A stretch of 5,053 bases of DNA. It comes from Bacteroidota bacterium (lineage in GTDB: Bacteria > Bacteroidota > Bacteroidia > Chitinophagales > Saprospiraceae). Position numbers and translations under genes: made by a program. Location: NCBI GenBank assembly GCA_029573365.1, contig JAKQGD010000343.1, forward strand, positions 1-5,053. Direction: 5' to 3'. The notes beneath the pieces were generated by a model that was not told where the DNA came from, did no database searches, and saw only the letters and a program-made list of their open reading frames with translations. Below, piece after piece: positions 1-5,053 of the stretch (positions are counted from its first letter, which is position 1; the number at the start of each line of letters is the position of its first letter).

Positions 1-1
1 T

Positions 2-292
2 AACAAACAAAGAATTGAAGAATTAGGCAGGATATGGTTTTTTTTATTATTAATTGGCATAATGCTGTTTCAGGGTGTGATTTTAAGTTTTGTGAGTTAT
101 CGAAATGGGGAAGTTATGGTTGTACGCCATAATAAGGAAACAAACGAAATATACTATAAGGAGAACTGGATAGCAGCCAGATACGGAAGAAAGGCGTATA
201 CCGAAATTAAGGATTCGGACAGCATAAAAGTGGAAGTGATTCCATTTATTTTCGGCATGGAGTATTTTAGAAATTTCAGTGCAATAAAATAG
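2..292 (+). CDS. 3' end of an unrecognised gene with one membrane segment (5' truncated)
   Basis: The frame is open from the window edge to a TAG at 290-292, so this is the C-terminal 96 residues of a longer protein. An ATG at 62 lies inside the hydrophobic stretch and would cut it, so it is unlikely to be the start. A short charged lead (NKQRIEELGR) is followed by about 21 hydrophobic residues (IWFFLLLIGIMLFQGVILSFV), a likely transmembrane helix. After that comes a polar tail of about 65 residues rich in Lys, Glu and Tyr (for example RHNKETNEIYYKENW), with no motif that I recognise. The DNA is clearly more AT-rich than the neighbouring polymerase gene. The stop codon directly abuts the stop of the convergent dinB gene. 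I cannot name a family. That it is a real gene is supported by the open frame and the membrane-then-soluble layout, but it is short. Confidence 0.6.
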   Translation, partial: NKQRIEELGRIWFFLLLIGIMLFQGVILSFVSYRNGEVMVVRHNKETNEIYYKENWIAARYGRKAYTEIKDSDSIKVEVIPFIFGMEYFRNFSAIK

Positions 293-1483
293 TCACCCTC
301 CATCCGGTGGGAGGTGGGGTTGGTAGAGGGTATGTGACTTATGGAGTCCGCTGGCCCGCATGACGGCGTCGGCACCGAAGCGGCGGCGTATTCTGTCCAT
401 CTGCTGCATGAGGTGGATGTGTTCTACGGTATCGTCGAATAGATTGATCTGGTAGCTGCCCTGGACGAGGCCGCTGTATTTTACGCCTATGAGGCGGATG
501 AGCTGGCGACGTTCGTAGAGTTTGTCGAAAAGGTCGAGGACGTGCTGGCCGAGGAGTCGATCATTGGCGGTGTAGGCGATGTTTTTTTGCCGGGTGTAGG
601 TGTTGAAGTCGGCGTACCGTATTTTGACGGTGACGGTGGAGGTGAGTTTGCCGGCTGCCCGCAGTTCGAATGACAGTTTGTCGGCCATATCTAGCAGGAG
701 GTGGCGGATCATGACCACGTCGAGGGTGTCTTCTGTAAAGGTGCGTTCCTTAGACATGGATTTTTGCTCGTGGTAGGGTACGATGGGTGTGGGGTCGATG
801 GCGTTGGCCCGCTCCCAGAGGGTGCGTCCGGGCTTGCCGAATTCCCGCTCGAGGAGTCTGATGGGTATTTTGCTGAGGGTGTCTATGGTCCGCACCCCCA
901 TGAAGTTGAGTTTTTTATGTGTCTGGTCGCCTACACCCGGGATCTTGCCCACGGGCAGTGGAGCGATAAATAGTTTTTCGGTGCCGCAAGGTATGTCTTT
1001 GGTGCCGTTTGGTTTGGCTTCGCCGGTGCCGATCTTGGATACTGTTTTGTTGACCGACAAGCCAAAGGATATGGGAAGCCCCGACTCGCTGATGATTTTG
1101 TGCCGCAGCTCCGATGACCATTTGAAACAGCCGAAATGTCGGTCCATGCCTGACAGGTCGAGGTAAAACTCATCGATGGATGCCTTTTCGTATACAGGAG
1201 CTTCCCCGGCTATGATGTCGGTGACTATGCCCGAATATCTGGAATAGCTGTCCATGTCTCCACGCAGCACCGTGGCCTGAGGACAGAGACGGAGGGCCAT
1301 CTTCATAGGCATGGCTGAGTGCACCCCAAACCGACGGGCTTCGTAGCTGCACGAAGCCACCACTCCGCGGTTGCTGGTGCCGCCGATAAGCAGAGGCTTG
1401 CCAAGCAGGCTGCTGTTTTTGAGACACTCTACCGACACGAAAAACGAGTCGAGGTCAAGATGAAGGATGGCACGGTCGTACAT
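293..1483 (-). CDS. dinB: DNA polymerase IV, Y-family translesion polymerase
   Basis: Error-prone polymerase that copies past damaged template bases; 396 residues from the chosen start, a normal to slightly long length for the family. The palm begins with HLDLDSFF, in which Asp10 is the first catalytic metal ligand and Phe15 fits the steric-gate position. The second catalytic motif is SIDEFYLDLS, with Asp104 and Glu105. CSYEARRFGVHSAMP (about residues 45-59) is the typical fingers stretch, and PGVGDQTHKKL is the helix-hairpin-helix of the thumb. The C-terminal little finger includes QINLF (345-349), a good sliding-clamp binding motif, followed by RRRFGADAVMRASGL and a tail of about 15 residues. 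The frame stays open to an ATG at 1528, but the extra 15 residues are translated from the tandem repeat outside the gene. The ATG at 1481-1483 gives MYDRAILHLDLDSF, which matches the usual N-terminus. There is no clear Shine-Dalgarno sequence. No obvious promoter was found within the repeat region upstream. Confidence 0.96.
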   Translation of the reverse strand: MYDRAILHLDLDSFFVSVECLKNSSLLGKPLLIGGTSNRGVVASCSYEARRFGVHSAMPMKMALRLCPQATVLRGDMDSYSRYSGIVTDIIAGEAPVYEKASIDEFYLDLSGMDRHFGCFKWSSELRHKIISESGLPISFGLSVNKTVSKIGTGEAKPNGTKDIPCGTEKLFIAPLPVGKIPGVGDQTHKKLNFMGVRTIDTLSKIPIRLLEREFGKPGRTLWERANAIDPTPIVPYHEQKSMSKERTFTEDTLDVVMIRHLLLDMADKLSFELRAAGKLTSTVTVKIRYADFNTYTRQKNIAYTANDRLLGQHVLDLFDKLYERRQLIRLIGVKYSGLVQGSYQINLFDDTVEHIHLMQQMDRIRRRFGADAVMRASGLHKSHTLYQPHLPPDGG

Positions 1484-1485
1484 GG

Positions 1486-1860
1486 GTCTTTGGTTGTTGG
1501 TCTCTATTGGCTTCTGGCTTCTGGCCACTGGCTGATTATCTAATGATCTAATGATCTAATTATCTGATTATCTAATGATTTGCTGGTCTTTGGTCTCTTG
1601 TGTGCTTCTGGCTTCTGGCCACTAGCCACTGGCTGATTATCTAATGATCTAATTATCTGATTATCTAATTATCTAATGGTTTGCTAGTCTTTGGTCTTTT
1701 GGATGCTATTGGCTTCTGGCTTCTGGCTTCTGGCCACTGGCTGATTATCTAATGATCTAATTATCTGATTATCTGATTATCTAATTATCTAATGATTTGC
1801 TGGTCTTTGGTCCCGATGGCTATCGGGATTGGTCTTTTGGTCTTTGGTTTGGCGTGTTGG
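1486..1860. repeat. Nested tandem repeat array (100/101/116-bp units plus a partial unit)
   Basis: Three long units start at each GTCTTTGG: 1486-1585, 1586-1686 and 1687-1802. A degenerate partial unit follows at 1803-1860. Each full unit has the same order: GGTCTTT-like heptamers, then GGCTTCT heptamers, GGCCACTGGCT, a run of octamers of the form (A/G)AT(T/G)ATCT, then AATGATTTGCTG or a close variant. The octamer runs are at 1534-1581 (6 copies), 1635-1682 (6) and 1743-1798 (7). The third unit is longer because it has one more octamer and a longer heptamer block. The periods are not multiples of three and there is no convincing coding frame. Short ORFs crossing the array are chance. The array ends two bases from the dinB start codon, so it forms the upstream or leader region of dinB. 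Similar low-complexity intergenic repeats occur in Bacteroidota as far as I recall, but no search was possible. Confidence 0.93.
1811..1828. repeat. Perfect 7-bp hairpin inside the partial fourth repeat unit
   Basis: TCCCGAT (1811-1817) and ATCGGGA (1822-1828) form a perfect 7-bp stem closed by the tetraloop GGCT. Two flanking G-T positions could lengthen it in RNA. It interrupts the GGTCTTT heptamers of the fourth unit and is absent from the other three units, so it looks inserted. No T-run follows on the plus strand (GATTGGTC). From memory, CCCGAT...ATCGGG hairpins are scattered in Bacteroidota intergenic regions, but this was not checked. It could be a small mobile palindrome or a weak terminator for dinB-side transcripts. 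Confidence 0.6.
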
Positions 1861-1885
1861 CATATCATGTAAATTGGTTGCTTTG

Positions 1886-1906
1886 CGTATAAAATGTCGT
1901 ATAAAA
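1886..1906. repeat. Direct repeat CGTATAAAA x2, 12-bp period
   Basis: CGTATAAAA occurs at 1886-1894 and again at 1898-1906, a spacing of 12 bp. The second copy overlaps the left arm of the long inverted repeat and the core of the GTCGT/ACGAC dyad (1896-1910). Repeated and dyad elements this dense between divergent genes suggest protein binding sites. The factor is not known from the sequence. Confidence 0.45.
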
Positions 1907-1936
1907 CGACTGAATAATGACGCAATATACGACATT
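1893..1936. promoter_or_regulatory. 11-bp perfect inverted repeat, candidate operator between dinB and alkC
   Basis: AATGTCGTATA (1893-1903) is the exact reverse complement of TATACGACATT (1926-1936), with 22 bp between. Arm centres are 33 bp apart, about three helical turns, which would place both sites on one DNA face. A smaller dyad, GTCGT-N5-ACGAC (1896-1910), overlaps the left arm. The site lies between the divergent dinB and alkC genes, roughly 120-165 bp upstream of the alkC -7 box. Plausible roles are a repressor or looping site for the S24 regulator encoded downstream. A hairpin in a dinB leader RNA is also possible. The repeat is directly visible; the function is inference. Confidence 0.5.
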
Positions 1937-2045
1937 ATTTTCATATTTTTAAACCTAAGGAAAAAAAACAATAAATTTTTATTGCCCCCGGGCAGTTATT
2001 TGTAGACAATAACGTCAAACAAATGACGCAAATACCGACAATTAT
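1916..2045. repeat. Imperfect 23/24-bp direct repeat flanking the control region
   Basis: The segment 1916-1938 begins AATGACGCAA and continues ATACGACA-TTAT. The segment 2022-2045 begins with the same ten bases and continues ATACCGACA-ATTAT. They match almost throughout apart from small indels. The first copy overlaps the right arm of the long inverted repeat; the second lies just upstream of the alkC -7 box. Such paired sites fit two binding sites for one regulator. The stretch between them holds an A-run (1961-1968) and an AT-rich near-palindrome (1969-1984), but no gene. Confidence 0.5.
2013..2028. promoter_or_regulatory. CGTCA-N6-TGACG dyad, candidate operator at the alkC promoter
   Basis: CGTCA (2013-2017) and TGACG (2024-2028) form a 5-bp dyad with a 6-bp spacer, a size typical for a dimeric helix-turn-helix repressor. 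It lies 30-45 bp upstream of the TAnnTTTG box, at or just above the -33 region, a good position to control the alkC-repressor operon. A 5-bp dyad can arise by chance, so the support is moderate and comes mostly from its location and its overlap with the direct repeat. Confidence 0.35.
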
Positions 2046-2057
2046 AAAAATTTAGCT

Positions 2058-2065
2058 TATATTTG
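2058..2065 (+). promoter_or_regulatory. Bacteroidota-type -7 box of the alkC promoter
   Basis: TATATTTG matches the Bacteroidota -7 consensus TAnnTTTG exactly. It ends 22 bp before the alkC ATG, giving a predicted transcript start near 2071 and a very short leader. A clear TTG at the -33 position is missing, which would fit a promoter that is weak or dependent on a regulator. No good Shine-Dalgarno sequence precedes the ATG, as is common in this phylum. Confidence 0.6.
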
Positions 2066-2087
2066 CGGTCAAACAGCCCTTAACCAT

Positions 2088-3224
2088 ATGGCAGATTTGC
2101 TAAAGTATATCTACAACGAGTCATTTTTCAGTACCTATTCCAGGGCACTGGAGGAGGTATTGCCGGATTTTGACCGGAGAGGTTTTTTGTCTGCTTTTTC
2201 TACTCCGCACTGGGCGGCCCTGGAGCTGAAGCAGCGTATGGCGTACCTGACTCACATTACACAGAAGTGGCTGCCCCGGGATTTTGGAGATAAGGTAGCT
2301 GTCATAATCAGGTTGATCAGGGTGTTGCGGGAAAATGGTGTGAGGGATCAGAATCTGGAGTATATTTTTCTGGCCGATATCATCGTTGAGTCGGGGATAG
2401 AAGATTTGGAAACATCTGTGGCTGCCATAGAGCAGGTGACGACTTTTACCAGTTTTGAATTTGCCGGACGGCCGTTTATCCTGAAGTATCAGGCTGTCAT
2501 GATGGATCAGATGCTGGTCTGGGCGGGGCACAAAGATGCCAATGTACGGAGGTTTGCCAGTGAGGGATGCAGGCCCAGGCTTCCGTGGGGCTTGCAGCTC
2601 AAGATGTTTGTGAGGGATCCATCGCCTATCATCCCTGTGCTCGAAAGACTGAAAGCCGACTCCTCGGATTATGTACTCAAGAGTGTAGCCAACAATCTAA
2701 ATGACATTTCGAAGGACCATCCGGGGCTGGTGCGTGATATCATCAGGAAGTGGAAGGGCACGGAGCCGAGGACCGACAAGATGCTCAGGCAGGCAGCCCG
2801 GACATTGCTCAAGACCGGGGATGCAGAGACCCTTTTGCTTTTTGGCCATAACCGGGATGCCAGGTATGTGGTGAAGGATTTTGTTTCTGAACGGAAGGCC
2901 ATCAGCCTTGGCGAAAGCCTTACTTTTGGATTTACACTGGTCAATACCGGTGCAGAGGCAACGGATTATCGGGTAGAATATAATGTGTGGTTTGTCAAGT
3001 CGGGTGGGCAGCTTTCCAGGAAGATATTTAAGATAGCGGAGAAAAGACTCGGGCCGGGCGAGGAGGTCAGATGGTCTAAAAGCCACCGTTTTGCTGATCT
3101 GACGACACGCAGGCATTTTGCCGGAAAGCATAGAATTTCCATTGTCATCAACGGCAGAGAAGGCGAGTTTTTAGAGTTTGACTTGCTTGTCCCTGAGCTT
3201 TTAACCCAAATTTCCTCTTATTAA
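2088..3224 (+). CDS. alkC: AlkC-type DNA alkylation repair glycosylase with Ig-like C-terminal domain
   Basis: 378-residue soluble protein of the AlkC branch of the AlkC/AlkD HEAT-repeat glycosylases, which remove alkylated bases (3-methylcytosine and 3-methyladenine for characterised AlkC) without flipping the base out. Family features in order: an N-terminal HWAALELKQRMAYLTHI helix (41-57); paired helices through the middle; FEFAGRPFI (123-131); SEGCRPRLPWG (158-168), the signature basic loop near the DNA; and SVANNLNDISKDHP (199-212), a very typical AlkC helix. After about residue 265 the sequence changes from helical repeats to strand-like segments (SLTFGFTLVNTGAEATDYRVEY, split across 278-298, up to RISIVINGREGEF), consistent with the Ig-like domain known from structurally studied AlkC. 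The start fits the family and the promoter at 2058-2065. The S24 repressor gene follows after 18 bp, so the two are probably one operon and the gene is likely damage-regulated (inference). Confidence 0.92.
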   Translation: MADLLKYIYNESFFSTYSRALEEVLPDFDRRGFLSAFSTPHWAALELKQRMAYLTHITQKWLPRDFGDKVAVIIRLIRVLRENGVRDQNLEYIFLADIIVESGIEDLETSVAAIEQVTTFTSFEFAGRPFILKYQAVMMDQMLVWAGHKDANVRRFASEGCRPRLPWGLQLKMFVRDPSPIIPVLERLKADSSDYVLKSVANNLNDISKDHPGLVRDIIRKWKGTEPRTDKMLRQAARTLLKTGDAETLLLFGHNRDARYVVKDFVSERKAISLGESLTFGFTLVNTGAEATDYRVEYNVWFVKSGGQLSRKIFKIAEKRLGPGEEVRWSKSHRFADLTTRRHFAGKHRISIVINGREGEFLEFDLLVPELLTQISSY

Positions 3225-3242
3225 CAACAGGACTTACACATC

Positions 3243-3998
3243 ATGATAGGACAAAACATCAAGTATCTACGGAATAAGCATAAATACTCACAACAGGAAC
3301 TGGCTGACAAGCTTTCTGTGCCGCGGTCGTCGCTCAGCGATTATGAGAGAGGACATACGCAGGTAAGCATTGAGAGTTTGCTGAAGCTTTCAGACATATT
3401 CGGGGTAACCGTGGACGACCTGCTCAAATCCAATCTAAGTCATCGAGACCTGGAAATCATCCGCAACAAGGACCTCAGAGTGCTCGCCATATCTGTCGAT
3501 GCCGACAATAACAGTAACATCGAACTGGTAGAAACCAAGGCCGAAGCCGGATACCTGGAGTCATTTGCCGATCCGGAGTATATCAGAGACCTGCCTAAGA
3601 TTTCCTTTCCCAATATCCCGCAGGGGACGTACAGGGGCTTTGAGATACATGGCGATTCCATGTTGCCGATGGAGCCGGGCAGCATTGTCATATGCTCATA
3701 TGTGGAAAACCTGCGAGATATACGCAATGACAAGACTTACGTGGTCATCAGCAAAACTGAAGGTGTGGTGTACAAACGTATACGGAAAGATGCCGGCCAC
3801 AACAAACTAATCCTTATGTCGGACAACGATGCGTACCTGCCTTATACCATAGGTTATGAGGAGATTGACGAATTGTGGCAATATTACTGCCATCTGAGTT
3901 TTTCGGACAATAAGCTGACCTTTAATTATATGCTTGAAGAAAAGATTCAGGATATGCAACGAAAGCTGACCGAGGTTCATAAGGCGGTGGTAAGGTAA
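3243..3998 (+). CDS. Xre/S24 self-cleaving transcriptional repressor (LexA/CI-like)
   Basis: 251-residue regulator with two domains. Residues 6-61 are an Xre-type helix-turn-helix (SQQELADKLSVPRSSLSDYERG is the binding unit, residues 16-37). After a linker, AEAGYLESF holds Ala102-Gly103, the expected self-cleavage bond. The S24 peptidase domain follows, with the nucleophile Ser139 in GDSMLPMEPGS and the general-base Lys178 in VVYKRI. Their 39-residue spacing is close to that in LexA and UmuD. The C-terminal 20 or so residues (EEKIQDMQRKLTEVHK) look like a short coiled coil. All catalytic residues are present, so RecA-stimulated autocleavage is plausible, though some S24 regulators sense other signals. 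It sits 18 bp after alkC with a weak AGGA about 10 bp before its ATG, and close to dinB, so a role as local damage-response repressor is the best guess. It is not canonical LexA, which has a winged helix, hence no symbol. Confidence 0.92.
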   Translation: MIGQNIKYLRNKHKYSQQELADKLSVPRSSLSDYERGHTQVSIESLLKLSDIFGVTVDDLLKSNLSHRDLEIIRNKDLRVLAISVDADNNSNIELVETKAEAGYLESFADPEYIRDLPKISFPNIPQGTYRGFEIHGDSMLPMEPGSIVICSYVENLRDIRNDKTYVVISKTEGVVYKRIRKDAGHNKLILMSDNDAYLPYTIGYEEIDELWQYYCHLSFSDNKLTFNYMLEEKIQDMQRKLTEVHKAVVR

Positions 3999-4012
3999 AA
4001 TGAATGCCCACG

Positions 4013-4051
4013 ATGGAAGCCGGAATATCGATCGGAAGTTCCGGCTTCCGT
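4013..4051. terminator. Strong hairpin between convergent genes, probable bidirectional terminator
   Basis: GGAAGCCGGAA (4015-4025) and TTCCGGCTTCC (4039-4049) form a perfect 11-bp, GC-rich stem with a 13-base loop, extendable by a U-G and an A-U pair. It fills the 71-bp gap between the ends of the repressor gene (3998) and the minus-strand membrane gene (4070), where a shared terminator is expected. No T-run follows on the plus side (GATGTCCC); on the minus side a short TTTT comes about 15 bases later. It is therefore not a textbook intrinsic terminator, and RNA 3'-end protection is an alternative. Confidence 0.6.
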
Positions 4052-4069
4052 GATGTCCCAATGTACAAA

Positions 4070-4390
4070 TTAACTGTTTATCACAATCATAAAATAGGTT
4101 ATGGCTACCGGTACATTGACCAGCATAATGAGGATGGTGGTCAGTGAAGCCGACCTGTGCGGGGGGTAAAATACGGCTGTGGCCAAAAGGACAATTGCCA
4201 TAATGGTATTTCCACTTACTGCGAGCACCAAATAATAAAAACCAAGTATAACAATATCTGATATCGGGTGTGTCAAAAACAGGCCAAGTATCAGGCTTCC
4301 AGCAGCAAAAGATAAAGCTGCCATCCATTTTCCTGCCAGTGGCAAATATTGGAGCAAATACTCTGGCGAATCTGATTTATAACTGCTCAT
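4070..4390 (-). CDS. Small multi-pass membrane protein, downstream partner of creD
   Basis: 106 residues from the ATG at 4388-4390. The frame is open further upstream, to 4462, but that part overlaps the end of creD in another frame and reads as low-quality sequence. The chosen start lies 4 bp after the creD stop, a spacing that suggests translational coupling. The protein has a polar N-terminus (MSSYKSDSPEYLLQYLPLAG), a hydrophobic segment at about 22-40, a longer one of about 30 residues in the middle that may be one or two helices, a basic PPHR turn, and a last helix (LTTILIMLVNVPVAITYFMI) ending at the C-terminus. That makes three or four membrane spans with almost no soluble part. I recognise no named family and assign no function. 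Its position suggests it acts with CreD or shares its regulation. Confidence 0.7.
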   Translation of the reverse strand: MSSYKSDSPEYLLQYLPLAGKWMAALSFAAGSLILGLFLTHPISDIVILGFYYLVLAVSGNTIMAIVLLATAVFYPPHRSASLTTILIMLVNVPVAITYFMIVINS

Positions 4391-4394
4391 GAAA

Positions 4395-5053
4395 TTAAGG
4401 GGTAGCCGATTCGAGCCACTTGATTTTCCTGGTGACAAACATGGTGATGCCGACAATGACAAAAAGACCTATGGAACCCACAAGAAGAGCCATATTTTCA
4501 AGTCGTATAAGCTGGAAAATGTAGCCGAACAGGCATACCAGAAGAAGCAGAAGCAAAAGGCTGCTTTTACGGTTGTTGAACATGCCCAGACTGTACAGGA
4601 AGATTTGGGTGGTGGTAGCTGCAGCGGCAATAAAGTATGCTTTGTCAAAACCCAGAAATTCGGAAACTGACAGCAAAAGAGTAAAAAATACAGCCAGGGC
4701 TATGCCGATCAGCAGATACTGGAATATGTGGATTTTAATCTTCAGCACCGTTTCTGTCAGCAGGACAACCAGAAATGTCAGGCCTATAAAAAGGATCATG
4801 TATTTGCCTGTGCGTTCCGCCTTGGTATAGTGGTCGACCATGTGTTTAATTATCACCCCAAAGGCAGCGTCAGGAATGTTTATTGTTGACTGATCATCCA
4901 GAAAATCAGGGACCGATCTGTTGTACTCCAGTACTTTCCAGCGGGCAGTAAAACCTGCCGGACTGACTTTATTGTCAGGAAGAAAGCTGCCTTTAAAGAC
5001 GGGGTCAGGGTAGGGTGATGCCAGCGTTACATTGGTCGTCCTGGCGAGCGGGG
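4395..5053 (-). CDS. creD: CreD-like inner membrane protein, C-terminal part (5' end outside window)
   Basis: The frame is open from the window edge to a TAA at 4395-4397, giving the last 218 residues of a family that is about 450 residues long in E. coli. A GTG at 4856 is internal: the 65 residues before it also match CreD, with LARTTNVTLASPYPDPVFKG, then SPAGFTARWKVLEYNRSVP and AAFGV, the extracytoplasmic domain. Then come KAERTGKYMILFIGLTFLVV, KIHIFQYLLIGIALAVFFTLL and LSVSEFLGF, the strongest signature, and a last stretch ending LLVGSIGLFVIVGITMFVTRK. About five transmembrane helices are visible. In E. coli, creD is the main target of the CreBC two-component system and affects envelope properties, including colicin E2 tolerance. 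The biochemical role is not settled. No creB or creC is in view, but upstream genes lie outside the window. A small membrane protein gene follows 4 bp downstream. Confidence 0.92.
   Translation of the reverse strand, partial: PLARTTNVTLASPYPDPVFKGSFLPDNKVSPAGFTARWKVLEYNRSVPDFLDDQSTINIPDAAFGVIIKHMVDHYTKAERTGKYMILFIGLTFLVVLLTETVLKIKIHIFQYLLIGIALAVFFTLLLSVSEFLGFDKAYFIAAAATTTQIFLYSLGMFNNRKSSLLLLLLLVCLFGYIFQLIRLENMALLVGSIGLFVIVGITMFVTRKIKWLESATP

Noticed and set aside
297..314. CCTCC/GGAGG stem with an 8-base loop at the dinB 3' end
   Set aside because: Only 5 bp with mismatches inside, located within the dinB coding end and without a T-run; too weak to call a terminator.
1484..1528. 15-residue N-terminal extension of DinB starting at an upstream ATG (1528)
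   Set aside because: The extension is translated from the tandem repeat (GGCCAGAAGCC-type sequence) and the ATG at 1483 gives the family-typical N-terminus.
1319..1543. 74-codon plus-strand ORF antisense to the dinB 5' end and running into the repeats
   Set aside because: Lies opposite the conserved polymerase palm region; a shadow frame with no independent support.
1534..1798. Octamer repeats considered as a CRISPR array
   Set aside because: The repeats are short and directly contiguous, with no unique spacers, and there are no cas genes.
1789..1971. 60-codon minus-strand ORF across the repeat array and the intergenic region
   Set aside because: It is composed of repeat sequence and AT-rich promoter DNA, has low-complexity composition and no recognisable domain.
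1969..1984. AT-rich near-palindrome CAATAAAT/TTTTATTG
   Set aside because: Seven-base arms of almost only A and T in an AT-rich region are likely by chance; no positional support for an operator.
4391..4462. Longer form of the small membrane protein starting inside creD
   Set aside because: The extra 24 residues overlap the CreD C-terminus in another frame, while the ATG at 4390 follows the creD stop at coupling distance.
4395..4856. A self-standing 153-residue membrane protein starting at GTG 4856
   Set aside because: The same frame continues upstream to the window edge with recognisable CreD sequence, so the GTG is an internal codon.

Overview
The window looks like a piece of a Bacteroidota chromosome. 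The protein sequences resemble that phylum, ribosome binding sites are weak or absent, and the one convincing promoter carries a perfect TAnnTTTG -7 box. Nothing in it looks like a phage, plasmid or insertion sequence. No tRNA, rRNA or CRISPR array was seen.

Layout: (1) 2-292 (+) is the 3' end of an unrecognised gene with one membrane segment. (2) 293-1483 (-) is a complete Y-family DNA polymerase IV gene (dinB); its stop codon directly abuts the stop of the first gene. (3) 1486-1860 is a non-coding nested tandem repeat: three long units of 100, 101 and 116 bp plus a partial fourth, each built from heptamer and octamer sub-repeats. It starts two bases outside the dinB start codon. (4) 1861-2087 is an AT-rich regulatory region with an 11-bp perfect inverted repeat, direct repeats, a CGTCA/TGACG dyad and the promoter for the next gene. 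(5) 2088-3224 (+) is an AlkC-type DNA glycosylase with HEAT-like repeats and a C-terminal Ig-like domain. (6) 3243-3998 (+), 18 bp downstream, is an Xre/S24 self-cleaving repressor of the LexA/CI type. (7) 4013-4051 is a strong hairpin between convergent genes. (8) On the minus strand, 4395-5053 is the 3' part of a CreD-like inner membrane protein (cut by the window edge), followed after 4 bp by a small multi-pass membrane protein (4070-4390).

The central part reads as a compact DNA-damage module: a translesion polymerase transcribed one way, and an alkylation glycosylase plus a damage-sensing repressor transcribed the other way, around a shared repeat-rich control region. The protein functions rest on visible motifs. 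Co-regulation by the S24 repressor is inference from gene order and the dyads. The creD pair is probably a separate envelope-related transcription unit.
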